Source of the DNA: Henricia sp. BOLD:AAB3569
Lineage: Eukaryota; Echinodermata; Asteroidea; Spinulosida; Echinasteridae
Assembly (NCBI GenBank): GCA_037783545.1
Contig: JBBELK010000387.1
Span: 2,405,501-2,469,500, forward strand
Direction of reading: 5' to 3'
DNA: 64,000 nucleotides
Shown here piece after piece: positions 12,401-22,223 of the stretch (the stretch's first letter is position 1; each line of letters opens with the position of its first letter). Made by a program: the position numbers and the translations under genes. Under the pieces are notes generated by a model that was not told the origin of the DNA, searched no databases, and saw only the letters and a program-made list of their open reading frames with translations.

Positions 12401-15400
12401 CAGTGTTAATTCGTATTACACGTGGGTTGCCATGGTAATTGGCTCTAAAAGTACCATTGATAAAGCACAGAGACATGGTTCAGTGATTTTTAGTGTAGAG
12501 CCATTGCCTAGGCAACTAACAAAAGATGACGTATTCACTTCGGCAGTCTACGATCGGGTAAAGAGGTGCACTTGGAACGTTCCGACAAATGACAAAATCC
12601 ATAGACACAACTTTACTGGGTACGAAAAGGTTCTGGCAGCAAATTACCCGATTTGTTTCTGTTCTATTTAATGTTATGGAAACAATTGGTATTTTTTTTA
12701 AATTAGTGAAACACTGAATTAATACTCACCCATATTGACAATTTCACTTCTTCGCCATTAACGACAACGTCTTTCAATTTAAAATGGTAACCTGTGTAAG
12801 AGAAGAAGGGTATTTTTTTAAATATAATTTAGAAATATAGCAAACGTATAACTTCGGCCCATTCCCGCTTTTCTCCGAGGGCTAACTGCATGCAGTTGCA
12901 CTTTTAAAGTTCCGTGAAAGTGTTTACAACTTCGGACGACACCTAATGCACCTATCAAATGTCCCAAACCCCCTCTCACCCAGTGTAAGTTGACCTCGAG
13001 AGCGTGCGGGATTCACGAGACTCGTCGACATCCGGGGACCTCGTATATAAGTTTTAACCACAGATATCCATTAAAATATGTGGTTTCAACACAGACAGCG
13101 ACTGTTTTTCGGTACCATTTTCACACCACGTCAAAATTTGCAGTTTCACCTATATAGCCCTATACCGATTCGGGGTCCACTGTAAAAAAAATCTTAAAAT
13201 CCCATTTATCACCTGTGCGAAAATGTTAATTGAGCAAAAAGTTCACAATTTTAAATTTGACCTTATATTTCCGTCTCTGAGATAAACTGGTAACCCAACA
13301 CGCCATAGAAAAACCACACAGCCATGACAGCGCGTCGCTGGTAGTCCGCAAGTACAAGTGGCGCGGATTTTTTGGCGCCGTGTATTGGCGCGAATACGTT
13401 GCATTATTGCCGTTTTCAAAAGTTCTTGTTTCGGCTTCAGACGGTCTTTGCGATTTCCGTCTTGTACGATTTCCGTCCGTATAAACTTTATTTGTTTGGG
13501 ATTTTTTTGTGGTTTTGTCTACTCTGTTCATGTTGACGTTCAAACCAGATATTGATTAAAGGGTCTGTGACATGCTAAACAACTTTGTGCCTAAGCTTTG
13601 CTTCATAATGACAGATTACTTGTTCAGCAAGACATACTATTGTTCGTTTGGATGTAAAATCAATAAAAGATGTCCTTTTTCAACTTTGAAGATTTCACTG
13701 CAATAAATCACAGACAGAGGGCGCTGTTTTGAGTGCATCACATAAGGAAGACAGAAGGGAAAAGTTAAGAAAAAACATAAGACTTCAAGTTGGACTTGTG
13801 GCAAATTGCTGCAGTTTCTACCCCCAGGTTTGTCATGGCTTACATCAGGCAACATGTAAAACAAACTCAAACAGCCATGGATTACAAAAGTTTCAGAAGA
13901 AAAAAAATTCAGAAAAAAAGTGGAATCTTTTGTGCACAGTTGAATGTGATTTTCCTGTGTTTGCCTCTTGTGACATAGTGACCTTGGTCATGAATATGCA
14001 TATTTACATTAGCATAAAAACTAAAAACCTTTGTTTTAACCCCCAAAGCAAGCTCCAAATAGGATTTTTATGACTTTAACTGAGTAGAGTGGTTTTAAAG
14101 CATATATTTTATTGATAAAAATCCTAAATAAGGGGCCCTTTAAGCAGCGCTAATATTTCTGAGATGCACCAAGCCAGTGAGCCTTTCATTCGTAAAGGTA
14201 CTTCCAAACAGGAAACAAAGGGTAAAAACATTTTTATTTGTTTGTGACAAACTCGGACAACATTTTGCTCATTTTATTTATTGAATCGATAGATTTTAAG
14301 GTGCCTTTTCCATTTATTGGCGTCTGGGCGTTTTTAAACGCGATACGGTAAAGTGATAATTCCGGTCTCCGGAAGTGTGACTCGCCGCGAGACGTACACG
14401 GTCTATTACAGATTTTTCAGTTAGTATTGTACGTAGATCATCACTTATATCAGATATCGCCTGGAATTTCTGTGTTTGTGTATTCTAATGAGCATGGATC
14501 TGGCGCACTATGATTTCCTATGATCGCAAAAACTCGACCTAGCCTGCGCGACTTATGTTACCTTTTCCAGAGTGGGTCACATAATAATACTTTAGTAAAA
14601 TTTACGACAGGAAAACTAAATGTATGAAATAATTACCAATAGTTACTTGAAGTTGGAAAAGGAAAGTATCGTCCACGTATACATTCATCAGACTGCAAAG
14701 AAAAAATAATAGTTTTTGTGACTAGCACCGGCGAACAAGGTGGACCTTTCGCCCCTTTCCGAATTCCCCGTGTGCTTTTGTGGGGATTTGGTCGCGATTT
14801 TTACACACACTTTATTGTTTTCGTAAACTAAAGACGAAAACACGTGATGTAGCCTACTCTACCTTTATAAAAAAGTGAAAATCCCTTCGTACATCTTGGG
14901 CAGGGTAGCCCTGTGTGGGTGGAGAAGTAGGCCTATATACCCCTGCTCCTAGCTGGCACACAACTTAAAGGCACAGGCTCGTCAGCAATGCGCGTCAGCA
15001 ATGCGCGCGCGCCAAATTCTTGCCACGAAATACGCAACTCCATGCCTTTGCTATGGAGCTGTGTATTTCATGACACGAATTTGGCGCACGCGCATTGCTG
15101 ACGAGCCTGTGCCATTAAGAGCATGATTTTGTCATTTTCTAAACTAAATCGCGTGCTATTTCATCTATCTGGGGTGTTATGGCCGAGCGGTCAAGTGCAT
15201 CGAACTTAAGTTTCTGTGCTAGTACTAGAATGTATAGGTTCGATTCCGGGCCGCGACGGGTTGTGGCACCTGTGCCCTTGAGCAAGGCACACTTGCTCCC
15301 ATTCCTGTAATTGGCGGTCCCTCCGCTGTTGGATGTGGTATATAAATAAATAAATATTGCAGATAATTACCTTGTCTTGCCGACTGCACCGTTCCCAACA

Positions 15401-15444
15401 AGTATCAGTTTTATAACTCTCCGTGTGTTTGTACTTGTGGCCAT
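9491..15444 (-). CDS. Rab18-like small GTPase, copy A
   Basis: Six coding exons (minus): 15444-15371, 14692-14637, 12791-12730, 12363-12291, 11045-10927 and 9712-9491. They give 201 aa, against about 206 in vertebrate RAB18. GTPase motifs: P-loop GNGAVGKT (residues 17-24), WDTNGQ (switch II, with the catalytic Gln kept but Asn where Rabs have Ala), NKTD, and CSAKE. The segments VYDVTDRRSFEEIETWMNV and LDLYCTTSDVVKVLVANKT align best with Rab18. Rabs of this type act on membranes of ER, lipid droplets and Golgi; the role here is inferred. The last exon runs past the point where copies B and C have a splice donor, and it ends in KKGCSCQKVH. The cysteines are therefore not at the extreme C-terminus, unlike a normal Rab CXC or CAAX end. 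First of three tandem paralogues. Confidence 0.88.
9855..9995. mobile_element. Palindromic TTAA MITE, family AGGCACAGG, copy 1
   Basis: About 138-bp near-perfect hairpin. It begins TTAAAGGCACGGGCTCGTCA and runs through GCGCGCGCCAAATTCGTG to a GCTCCATGCCTCTGC centre and back. Left TTAA at 9855-9858; the right one is degraded to TTGA. Located in intron 5 of Rab18-like A. Six copies of this family occur in the window. Confidence 0.9.
11111..11764. mobile_element. Foldback MITE in Rab18-like A intron 4
   Basis: The ends AATAATGGTCC and GGACCATTATT are inverted repeats followed by GCAGCCGATTTCACGAAAC. The interior has many sub-repeats of GCGTAAGT/ACTTACGC and TTGCGCAAGTTACGC, so the arms fold on each other. 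There is no coding capacity. It is absent at the matching place in copies B and C. Confidence 0.8.
11893..11968 (+). other. tRNA-like sequence (pseudo-tRNA or SINE head)
   Basis: Box-A-like TGGTGTAGTGGTTAGAGTAA is followed 30-40 bases later by box-B-like AGTTCGATTCCC. The anticodon stem-loop does not fold into a proper 5-bp/7-nt arm, so this is not a functional tRNA. It lies in intron 4 of Rab18-like A on the opposite strand. Confidence 0.4.
12430..12560 (+). repeat. 130-bp conserved block, copy 1 of 4
   Basis: Block running from TGCCATGGTAATTGGCTC through TTTAGTGTAGAGCCATT and CAAAAGATGACGTATTCACT. Near-identical blocks occur at 23279-23425, 32425-32560 and, inverted, 37249-37345. Here it lies in intron 3, about 70 bp from exon 4. 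Confidence 0.7.
13556..14143. mobile_element. 588-bp TTAA element (AGGGTCTGTGAC ends), copy 1
   Basis: TTAA at 13556-13559 and 14140-14143 flanks an element beginning AGGGTCTGTGAC and ending GGGGCCCT. A second copy lies inverted at 29204-29778, also between TTAA sites. There is no coding capacity. It lies in intron 2 of Rab18-like A. The TTAA target suggests piggyBac-type transposition (inference). Confidence 0.8.
14965..15118. mobile_element. Palindromic TTAA MITE, family AGGCACAGG, copy 2
   Basis: Same hairpin as at 9855, with TTAA at 14965-14968 and 15115-15118. The left arm has a short internal duplication of GCGTCAGCAATGCGC. It lies in intron 1 of Rab18-like A. Confidence 0.9.
15171..15357 (+). 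mobile_element. tRNA-Leu/Ser-like SINE ending 13 bp from a splice donor
   Basis: The head GTTATGGCCGAGCGGTCAAG is typical of class II tRNAs, with a long variable region before box B (GGTTCGATTCCGG). A CCCTTGAGCAAGGCAC middle follows, and the tail is (ATAA)n. It sits antisense in intron 1 of Rab18-like A, its 3' end 13 bp from the exon-1 boundary at 15371. Copy B at 25100-25120 keeps the uninterrupted site (TTTCATCTATTGCAAATAAT), so the insertion post-dates the A/B duplication. Confidence 0.85.
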
Positions 15445-16058
15445 GTTCCAATCAGCGTTGTAACTATAGCTCGCCAGAAGTGCATGCAAAGCGCATACGT
15501 CATACGAGAACACCACCTCAATTCAACAACCGACATACACTAAGTTACGACGCGAGGGACTCGAGTCATTAGTGAAGTCGGTCTCACATAAGCCCACTGT
15601 GCATGTGCGATAGTGTGCTTCAAATTTTCACTCGGGTAAAATTGTTTTAACCTAATCGTGGAAAATAATGTCAAAAAGTTACATGAAGGCTGGCTTTTTA
15701 CTATTGTAGAACGTTGAGCCAATTATGGCGTTTCCTTGCAATTCCGCGAAATTAGTGCAAAACTGTACTGTGTGATACAGCGGGGAATTTCCGAAGACGG
15801 ATCCAAAGTTCAAAAACGTACGGAGGCCCTTTTGTGACACGTCATTACGCAATTTTAGGCACATTCTAGCTTCCAATTCCCTGTGCATGTTTTTGTTGCT
15901 TTTGTTTTTGTTTGCTTTCCATGTTTTCTAAAAATGGTTCTTGTTTTAACAAGGTCATCTGTGATTAAGGTGATGCGGGGGTGCCGACGGCTTCGCCGTC
16001 CCATGAGGCGACGTTGTCTGTCATCTATAAAACACCATAGCATTGATACAGACGCTAA

Positions 16059-16757
16059 GGGACCAATTTCATAAAGCTGTTTAGCAGAAACAAATTGCTT
16101 AATCCAAAATTTAATTGTTTTATAGAAATGAGTTAGCAATCAAAATCCTATGTGATGTTTATTACAATGCATAGTTCCTACCTGTCAATCAACCGAACCC
16201 GCCGACCAATCACAACAGAGCTAGCAAATGTCACCCACATAGGTCAAAGTGCACTGTACGCTCACAACAACATGATCACGCGATATGTTCTACCGGCCCC
16301 ATACAATTTGTACAGTGTTGTATGCGATGATCCGGGTGAATTTTTGGTTTCAAGCCCGGTCATTTCGTTGTTCAAAGGTACCAAAGCTATATTTCGTGAT
16401 GATATGACATCCCTGTATTACTGCCCTTTACTAAGTGTGTTCTAAGATAACTGTTGACCCTGAAACATGAATACCTTTGAGTTTTCTTCAATGAATCTGT
16501 GCTTTCCGTTGAAAGTCCCATTGCTTTGTGCGTTGCGTGTTGCCATTTTGACGATAGCGTGTGAGCCATAGCAACAATGTCCAAGGGGCCGGGGGCGGGG
16601 TTAACTGTGCAAAATCGGAACTATGCATTAACTGGCGTTCTGCTATTCTTGCTAAGAACACAAGTTGACATACAATTTTGACCGCTTACCCATTTTTACA
16701 AGGCGAATCGATTTTGGATTATAGGCAAATTTTTCTGCTAAACAACTTCGTGAAATA
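16059..16757. mobile_element. GGGCCAATTTCATAAAG MITE, copy A (interrupted)
   Basis: The left end GGGACCAATTTCATAAAGCT and an inner GTTTAGCAGAAACAAATTGC are mirrored by TTCTGCTAAACAACTTCGTG at the right. It is paralogous to 25718-26202 and 42355-42605 in the same position 5' of the other Rab18-like genes, so it was present before the duplications. In this copy a 460-bp element has inserted into it. Confidence 0.75.
16167..16630. mobile_element. 460-bp element nested in the upstream MITE
   Basis: It starts TGCATAGTTCCTACCTGTCA and ends CGGAACTATGCAT, giving inverted ends. It interrupts the host MITE, and both sister copies show the empty site (ATTACAATTGACTGG at 25822 and 42459). A second copy of the element is at 31300-32205. 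Confidence 0.7.
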
Positions 16758-17163
16758 CAGTACTATCGATTTGGCAAAAAGAAAATAAGTCAAAGGCCAA
16801 TCAACATTTTGGGTATTACCTAAAATACGTCAACATGAAGTCACACACTTGTCGGCATATAGGATGCGTACTCTATAAGGTTTATGCGTACCAGTTTCCA
16901 CCTTGTTCCGTTTTTTTTCTTCTGTTTTTTCCCCAAATAATCCACTTTTTAAGTATTTGTTTAATTATTAATAATTAGGTCACCAATGACGCCATCGAAT
17001 AGGCTATGAATTCATAGCGCTCTTGACGGCATATTTCTTGCGAGCATCATACAAGTTATTTAACTGTTAGGGCCAAACTGTGCTTGACGCAATAACGCTT
17101 AACTCGTCTTCTATAGTAAGCACGCCTTTTCAGCTAGTACTTATAGTTAGTGGTCCTAGTGCC

Positions 17164-17596
17164 AGTGTTGTAGTACTCGAGTCCAGGACTCGAGTCACAT
17201 TTTTCGTGACTCGGACTCGACTCGAGTCACATTGGAAAATGACTCGGACTCGGACTCGACCAAGATGACTTGGACTCGAACATGGTGTCTCGTGACTCGA
17301 GTCACAAATTTCAAAAAAAGGACAAATATATATATAATCGCGCGCTGAATGCAGGATTCTTTAGGGAAAAGCACAGTACGACGTGTGAATATGTACACTA
17401 CCCCTACCAGGCCGGCGAGGAGCACACGGGCACGTCATCATTTCACACATTGAGTGTACGAAACTATAACAGATTCAGTTTCATTTTGGTAAACAAGTAA
17501 CTCGTGACTCGGACTCGAGACTGATGACTCGTGACTCGGACTCGAGACTAATGACTCGAGACTCGGACTCCACATTGGTGACTCGACTACAACACT
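17164..17596. mobile_element. TIR element rich in GACTCGGACTCGAG
   Basis: AGTGTTGTAGT at the left mirrors ACTACAACACT at the right. Just inside both ends are many GACTCGAGTC/GACTCGGACTCGAG repeats. There is no coding capacity. A related fragment with the same motif is at about 51110-51215 in an EIF2B4 intron. Confidence 0.7.
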
Positions 17597-17599
17597 CTC

Positions 17600-18576
17600 C
17601 AGTGCACGTTCTATGTTGGTGACAAGTTTTTAAGTTTGTACCTCGTTTTGTTTTCGTGATTTGCTCTGGAGAAGTTTGGAAAAAATGTCTAGACAAAAAT
17701 ACTTAACATAAACAATACTGTTCGGGTCGAGACCCGAATACTAATAATAAACTCAAATTATATGCTATTAAAACCAAATACACAGTATTGTTTGACACGA
17801 AAACAAACTTGACCCTTGAGTTGATCGAAGTCGACATGAGTTGTATGGGTAGAATTTTGTTTATTTAGCGAAAGATAGGCCTACAACATAATTTTAGGGT
17901 AGCCTACATAAGATCACTTTACAAAATACATGTCATAATGTCAAGGATCGAATTTACAACTTACACAACCTACATTGTATAAAGACAAACTATGCGAGAA
18001 CAAACAGTGAGCTCCAAGCAATTGTACAATTCTACTGTAATATGATTTCTGCATAAAATTCATTCCTAACAGATGACAATATCAGAGTTCAATTTATAAT
18101 ACTATACAAGTACATGTGTATATATACACACACAAATGTAGAACAATAAAAACTACTTCATGCACTTGACACGACCATTCAATTTTACTTTATAAAATTT
18201 CGTATATGAGACGCGAGTTTCAAATTTACCAATAAAACCATCACCAGCCTAAGGTATAAGGAACAGTGGTAGCTATACTCGGGGTGCTAGTCATAAACAC
18301 ATCAGGTACCTCATCCATATGGGAGATACCGGCCTCCTATGTTCATGATTTTGAAACAAAATTGTGCGAGTGCACCTTTTACATATGCTCTATATACAAA
18401 TCTTAAGCAAATTGTCTTTATGCAAATTGCGTATTTTAAGCAACGCTGTATAGTTGGGGGGAGGGGGGAGGGTGTTGGGGGCCACGGTGCTTTTTGGGAA
18501 ATAGTTTGACAGACATTCCTAAAATTTGACACATAAATTCAACTTTTCTTAATAATTGAACCTGAACCTATCATTC
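17600..18576. repeat. Paralogous 5' flank of Rab18-like A
   Basis: 17600-18180 is similar to 27080-27850 (shared ATTTGCTCTGGAG, CTTGACCCTTGAGTT, AGTACATGT-type blocks). This shows that the A/B duplication extends well beyond the genes. No exon recognised. Confidence 0.55.
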
Positions 18577-18685
18577 CAGTGGCGGATCAAGCCTCATTAA
18601 AATACAGGAATACAATGGATTTCGGGGAGTCCGACCCACTGAATTCCATTGTATTCCTGTATTTTAATGAGGCTGGATCCGCCTA
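18577..18685. mobile_element. Palindromic CAGTGGCGGATC MITE, copy 1
   Basis: 109-bp hairpin: CAGTGGCGGATCAAGCCTCA on the left and TGAGGCTGGATCCGCC on the right. The CAGNGGCGGATCCAG end is typical of hAT-like non-autonomous elements (family assignment inferred). Confidence 0.75.
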
Positions 18686-18719
18686 TGCATTCACTCATAA
18701 TAACAATTGTATAGTTTAA

Positions 18720-19326
18720 TAGACCAGTTGCGTGATGGATTTGCATAAATCATAGAGTCCCGCCTTTACGCTATGGCGCTCGCATGCGAGTGAGTCAAGC
18801 ACCAGACTACTTGGCAAATCGGGCCGTTTCCAGGGGGTGCAAGCTGGTACATAGCAACCAGCGCGAAAGTCTGCACGGTACCTGGAATACTTCGCACATT
18901 ACTCTATGCATTTTTAAGCTGGACCATCCGAAATTACATGTTGGAATGAACATGTTGAAACATGTCATCGAGAATTTTCGTCAAATGACGTGTTTTTTAA
19001 CTTTAAATCGGTGTCAACTTTGAAAGCTGGAACGTTTCCAAACTGCATTCAGAAAAATAGAGAAAATGTTTGGGGTTATGTGACCGGTTTGAAATTGCAA
19101 CACGGTCCAGCTTAGAAATACATAGAGTAATGTGCGGGGTATTCCAGGTACCGCACGGTTACCATATGCCAGCGTGCACCCCCTGGAAACGGGCCCGATT
19201 TGCCATATATAGTATGGTGCTTGACTCACTCGTACACGAGCGCCATATAGCGCGAAGGCGGGACTCTAGCATTTATGTATAAGGCGTGACTCTAGGACTT
19301 ATGCAAATCTATCACGCAAGTGATCT
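18720..19326. mobile_element. Long foldback element TAGACCAGTTGCG, copy 1
   Basis: About 600 bp with arms of about 250 bp: TAGACCAGTTGCGTGATGGA inward to CTGGACCATCCGAAAT. The right arm carries the reverse complement, with a decayed end. Two further copies are at 28143-28798 and 30164-30821. There is no coding capacity. Confidence 0.85.
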
Positions 19327-19337
19327 TTTGGTAGCCT

Positions 19338-19396
19338 CCCCCTCCCCCCACCCCCTCCCCCCCCCTCCCCCCACCCCCTCCCCCCCGCACCCCCAA
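19338..19396. repeat. C-rich tract
   Basis: Runs of CCCCTCCCCCCACC over about 55 bp. Its length is probably unstable. Confidence 0.85.
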
Positions 19397-19856
19397 AATA
19401 TAATCCGACTCCCCCTTTAAGCAAACGGCGAATGGAATAGACGTGAATGCGGCGTGTATATCGCCGGCGCTACTAATTTCGAAAAAGCTTCCAAAAACAT
19501 AACTGTTTGCCTCAAACACAATTTTAAAACAAAAAATGATCCGTAATCCGTAACTAAGTGCAAACCACTTATAAATTAACTTTATTTAAGTAGAAACAAA
19601 ACTCCGTTGTTACCTTTGTCAAATAATTGCCAGTTAAACAATAATTGAAGATTGAAATAGCCTCAATTTATTCTGAAGTGTCCTTTGTTGGCATGCATAT
19701 TTCTAGGATCAAGGTTGCAAGTAGTGAATCAATTCACCACTTGCATACAGTCATGTACTAATCAACAACTTTCACTGGGAACAAGGATGAAAGAACAAAA
19801 TGGCGACGTGCAAGGTATGTGCAATGCACCGTACTACGAAGACACATAGGGGACAT

Positions 19857-20305
19857 TTAAAGTTGCATTGCCCGTGTTTCGGTGAAAGGATTAAACAAAT
19901 TAATTTACACAAGCGAACGAATTTAGAAAGCTTACGTGTCTCTGTAACGAAAAATTTCAAAAACGTAAATTTCCGACGTCGGGAATTGGAGATACAAGCC
20001 TTTTTCTTGAAACGTGCTTCACATGTTGTACATGTGCGCGTACGCTCATATGTACATAGTATGTGTACAATGTACACATGTACGCGCACATGTACATTTA
20101 CGTCATAACCCTGTCGATTAAATGACCTGCCAGCCATTTAATCATTTCTTGTTTTTAATCGACTGGCATTAATCCTTGACGGATTTTTACGTTCTTGGTA
20201 CCAAATGAAAGCTGATAACTTTTTCTATTCTAGAAAAATACCTATTTAACTTTTAAAAAAAATTGTACGCCCAAATCGGCCCAAACACGGGCAGTGCAAC
20301 TTTAA
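19857..20305. mobile_element. 449-bp TTAA MITE (AGTTGCATTGCCCGTG ends)
   Basis: TTAAAGTTGCATTGCCCGTG at the left mirrors CACGGGCAGTGCAACTTTAA at the right, with TTAA at 19857-19860 and 20302-20305. A CATGTACGCGCACATG-type palindrome lies at 20023-20100. Single copy in the window. There is no coding capacity. Confidence 0.8.
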
Positions 20306-20569
20306 GTTTTTTTTAATACGTACGTACGTTTACGTGATGTCAAAATTCCATAATATTGGTGTTAAAATCATGGTAAGACAATGAAAAAACTCCTCGAGGC
20401 ATGACATTGAGAGAAAAAAACATTGAAGAAAATGTATGGGGGACAGACCCCTCGCCTCCCAGCGCTTTTTGGGTTAATTACCAAAGTCACATTTTTATCA
20501 AAACTTGCAAAATTTAGGTGAGATAACATTAGAAATTGTATTTCCCGTAGAACTACGAAAGAATTTATT

Positions 20570-21170
20570 AGTTACCACGTGGTCACCACAGATTTAGTTT
20601 TCCAGGCTGTTTTGGGGCATCTATCTCGCGGCCTAGCACCGACAACTTCTCGTCTGCTGTGTTATTTCCTCGTGCAGGTAGATATTCTCTTCACGTACAA
20701 TAATACTGACGTCTGGAAGGAAGCAATTACAAAAGGTGTCGGTACAAACAAATACATAAAAAACATGAGAACATTCCCGGCACATTCTCTTCAAGATTCA
20801 ATTAAAACAAAAAAGTACCAAACAAAATTAACAATCGTGTAAATTTTTGACCAGGCGTCCAGGGGCCAATTTCATGACGCTGCTAAGCACACCATTTTGC
20901 TTGTCATATAATTTATTTTATTTAATATGTATGAAAAAAAGGTGACACCCAATATCGTATGTGATACTCTTGTTGATGTTTCTGGTTTGTGTTTTTACGG
21001 CACTTGGGCAAAGACAGTACAAGATAAGGTCAAAATTTGAAGCAGAAACAAACAATGAAGTTTTACCGATTTTACAAGCCTCGATTTCTTGCTCGATGTC
21101 CTTTCGATATATCTTGGGAGAAAGTAAAACAGAATATATTAAACACTTCATAGTATGTATATCAGCTAAC
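20570..21170. repeat. Segmental paralogue 3' of Rab18-like B
   Basis: Similar to 29930-31260, downstream of copy C. The best-kept part (20960-21150, versus 31080-31230) has in minus sense a pyrimidine tract, CTCCCAAG, and then about 60 similar bases. It could hold a 3' UTR or terminal exon of copies B and C, but no prenylation motif is found in any frame. The site near 20869 is the empty site for the foldback at 30164. Confidence 0.55.
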
Positions 21171-21827
21171 TGTGACCTGATCTGAGAAAAGGTAACATAT
21201 AAGTCGCGCAGGCTAGGTCGGGTTTTCGCGACCGTAAAGGCCCTCTCGCACACGCAAAAATCTCGGGGGTGGTGGGAGGGGGGCGGGGGAGTGGAAGGAG
21301 CTTCACGAGTTGGTGAATTCGGGAAAATCTGGAAAACTCTGGGAAAAATTGTGGCCACGAGTTGTCAACTCGTTAACAGTTTGCACCAAACTCGTGCACC
21401 TCTGCAAACTCGTGTATAACTCGTAGGCCACTCGTACAACTCGTGGGGGTTAGGGTCGGGGAGGGGGGGGGGGGGGGGGGGAGGGGGGGGGGGGGGGGGG
21501 GGGAGGGGGGGGGGGGGGGGGGGGGGTGGGGGGGGGGGGGGGGGGGGGTGGGGGGGGGGGGTGTGATTGGGTTGTGCGGTGTGGTTTCTCCCTCTCTTGA
21601 AGCTCGCGCCCGAGAGGGCCTTAATATTAAAAAGAAATCTGCGGAAAATGTACGCTCATTAAAATACCAAAACACAACGGAAATTCCTGCATGCGTACAA
21701 ATTCAAGGGGAACACAGACATTCCAGGCGGTATATCGGGGCACCGCCTGGAATTGCCACTGCTGCAGACGTTTTCTTACGGTCGCGAAAACTCGACTCGA
21801 CTTACCTTTTCTCAGATTGGGTCACAT
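21171..21827. mobile_element. Foldback element containing long G tract
   Basis: The left end TGTGACCTGATCTGAGAAAA mirrors TTTTCTCAGATTGGGTCAC at the right. The next inner blocks also pair (CTAGGTCGGGTTTTCGCGAC with GTCGCGAAAACTCGACT; AGGCCCTCTCG with CGAGAGGGCCT). Related ends occur at 14530-14590 and 24000-24045. The middle is a G tract with TCGTG-rich flanks. Confidence 0.65.
21464..21561. repeat. G tract (about 95 bp)
   Basis: Almost pure G with isolated A/T bases. A proline- or glycine-only translation in either direction is not a protein. Confidence 0.92.
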
Positions 21828-22223
21828 TAATTTTGTATTGTGTGAAAACGACTGTATATGTCTGAGGGGTTTGGGGTATTGTACCAATATAACATTGACA
21901 GTGTGCGCAGCGGCAACCCCTTCATATACTCCCCTCCCTCCCTCCCCCTCCCTCCCCCGCCCCCTCCCCACCCCCAAAAAGTATCGTGCTCCCCTCCCCT
22001 CAGTAGTGTTCTCATGTGATTTGAGGTTTGCAAATACATGTAAAAGCCTGCCGATGCCTCTGAGTCTGCTGCGCTTCCCAGTCAAGATTCACAAACCCAA
22101 CGCAGGCATTTTTTTGTCGGCCATATTAACATATTTTGTTCTTGTGGTTTTTCATTAATTCCCTCCCCATTTAGCGAAAATGGCGTTGCAAACATTCATC
22201 TTTCTGAGGGCGATTTATCTCAC

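Noticed and set aside
21373-21865. Pro-rich and Gly-rich open frames
   Set aside because: Translations of a G tract inside a foldback element.
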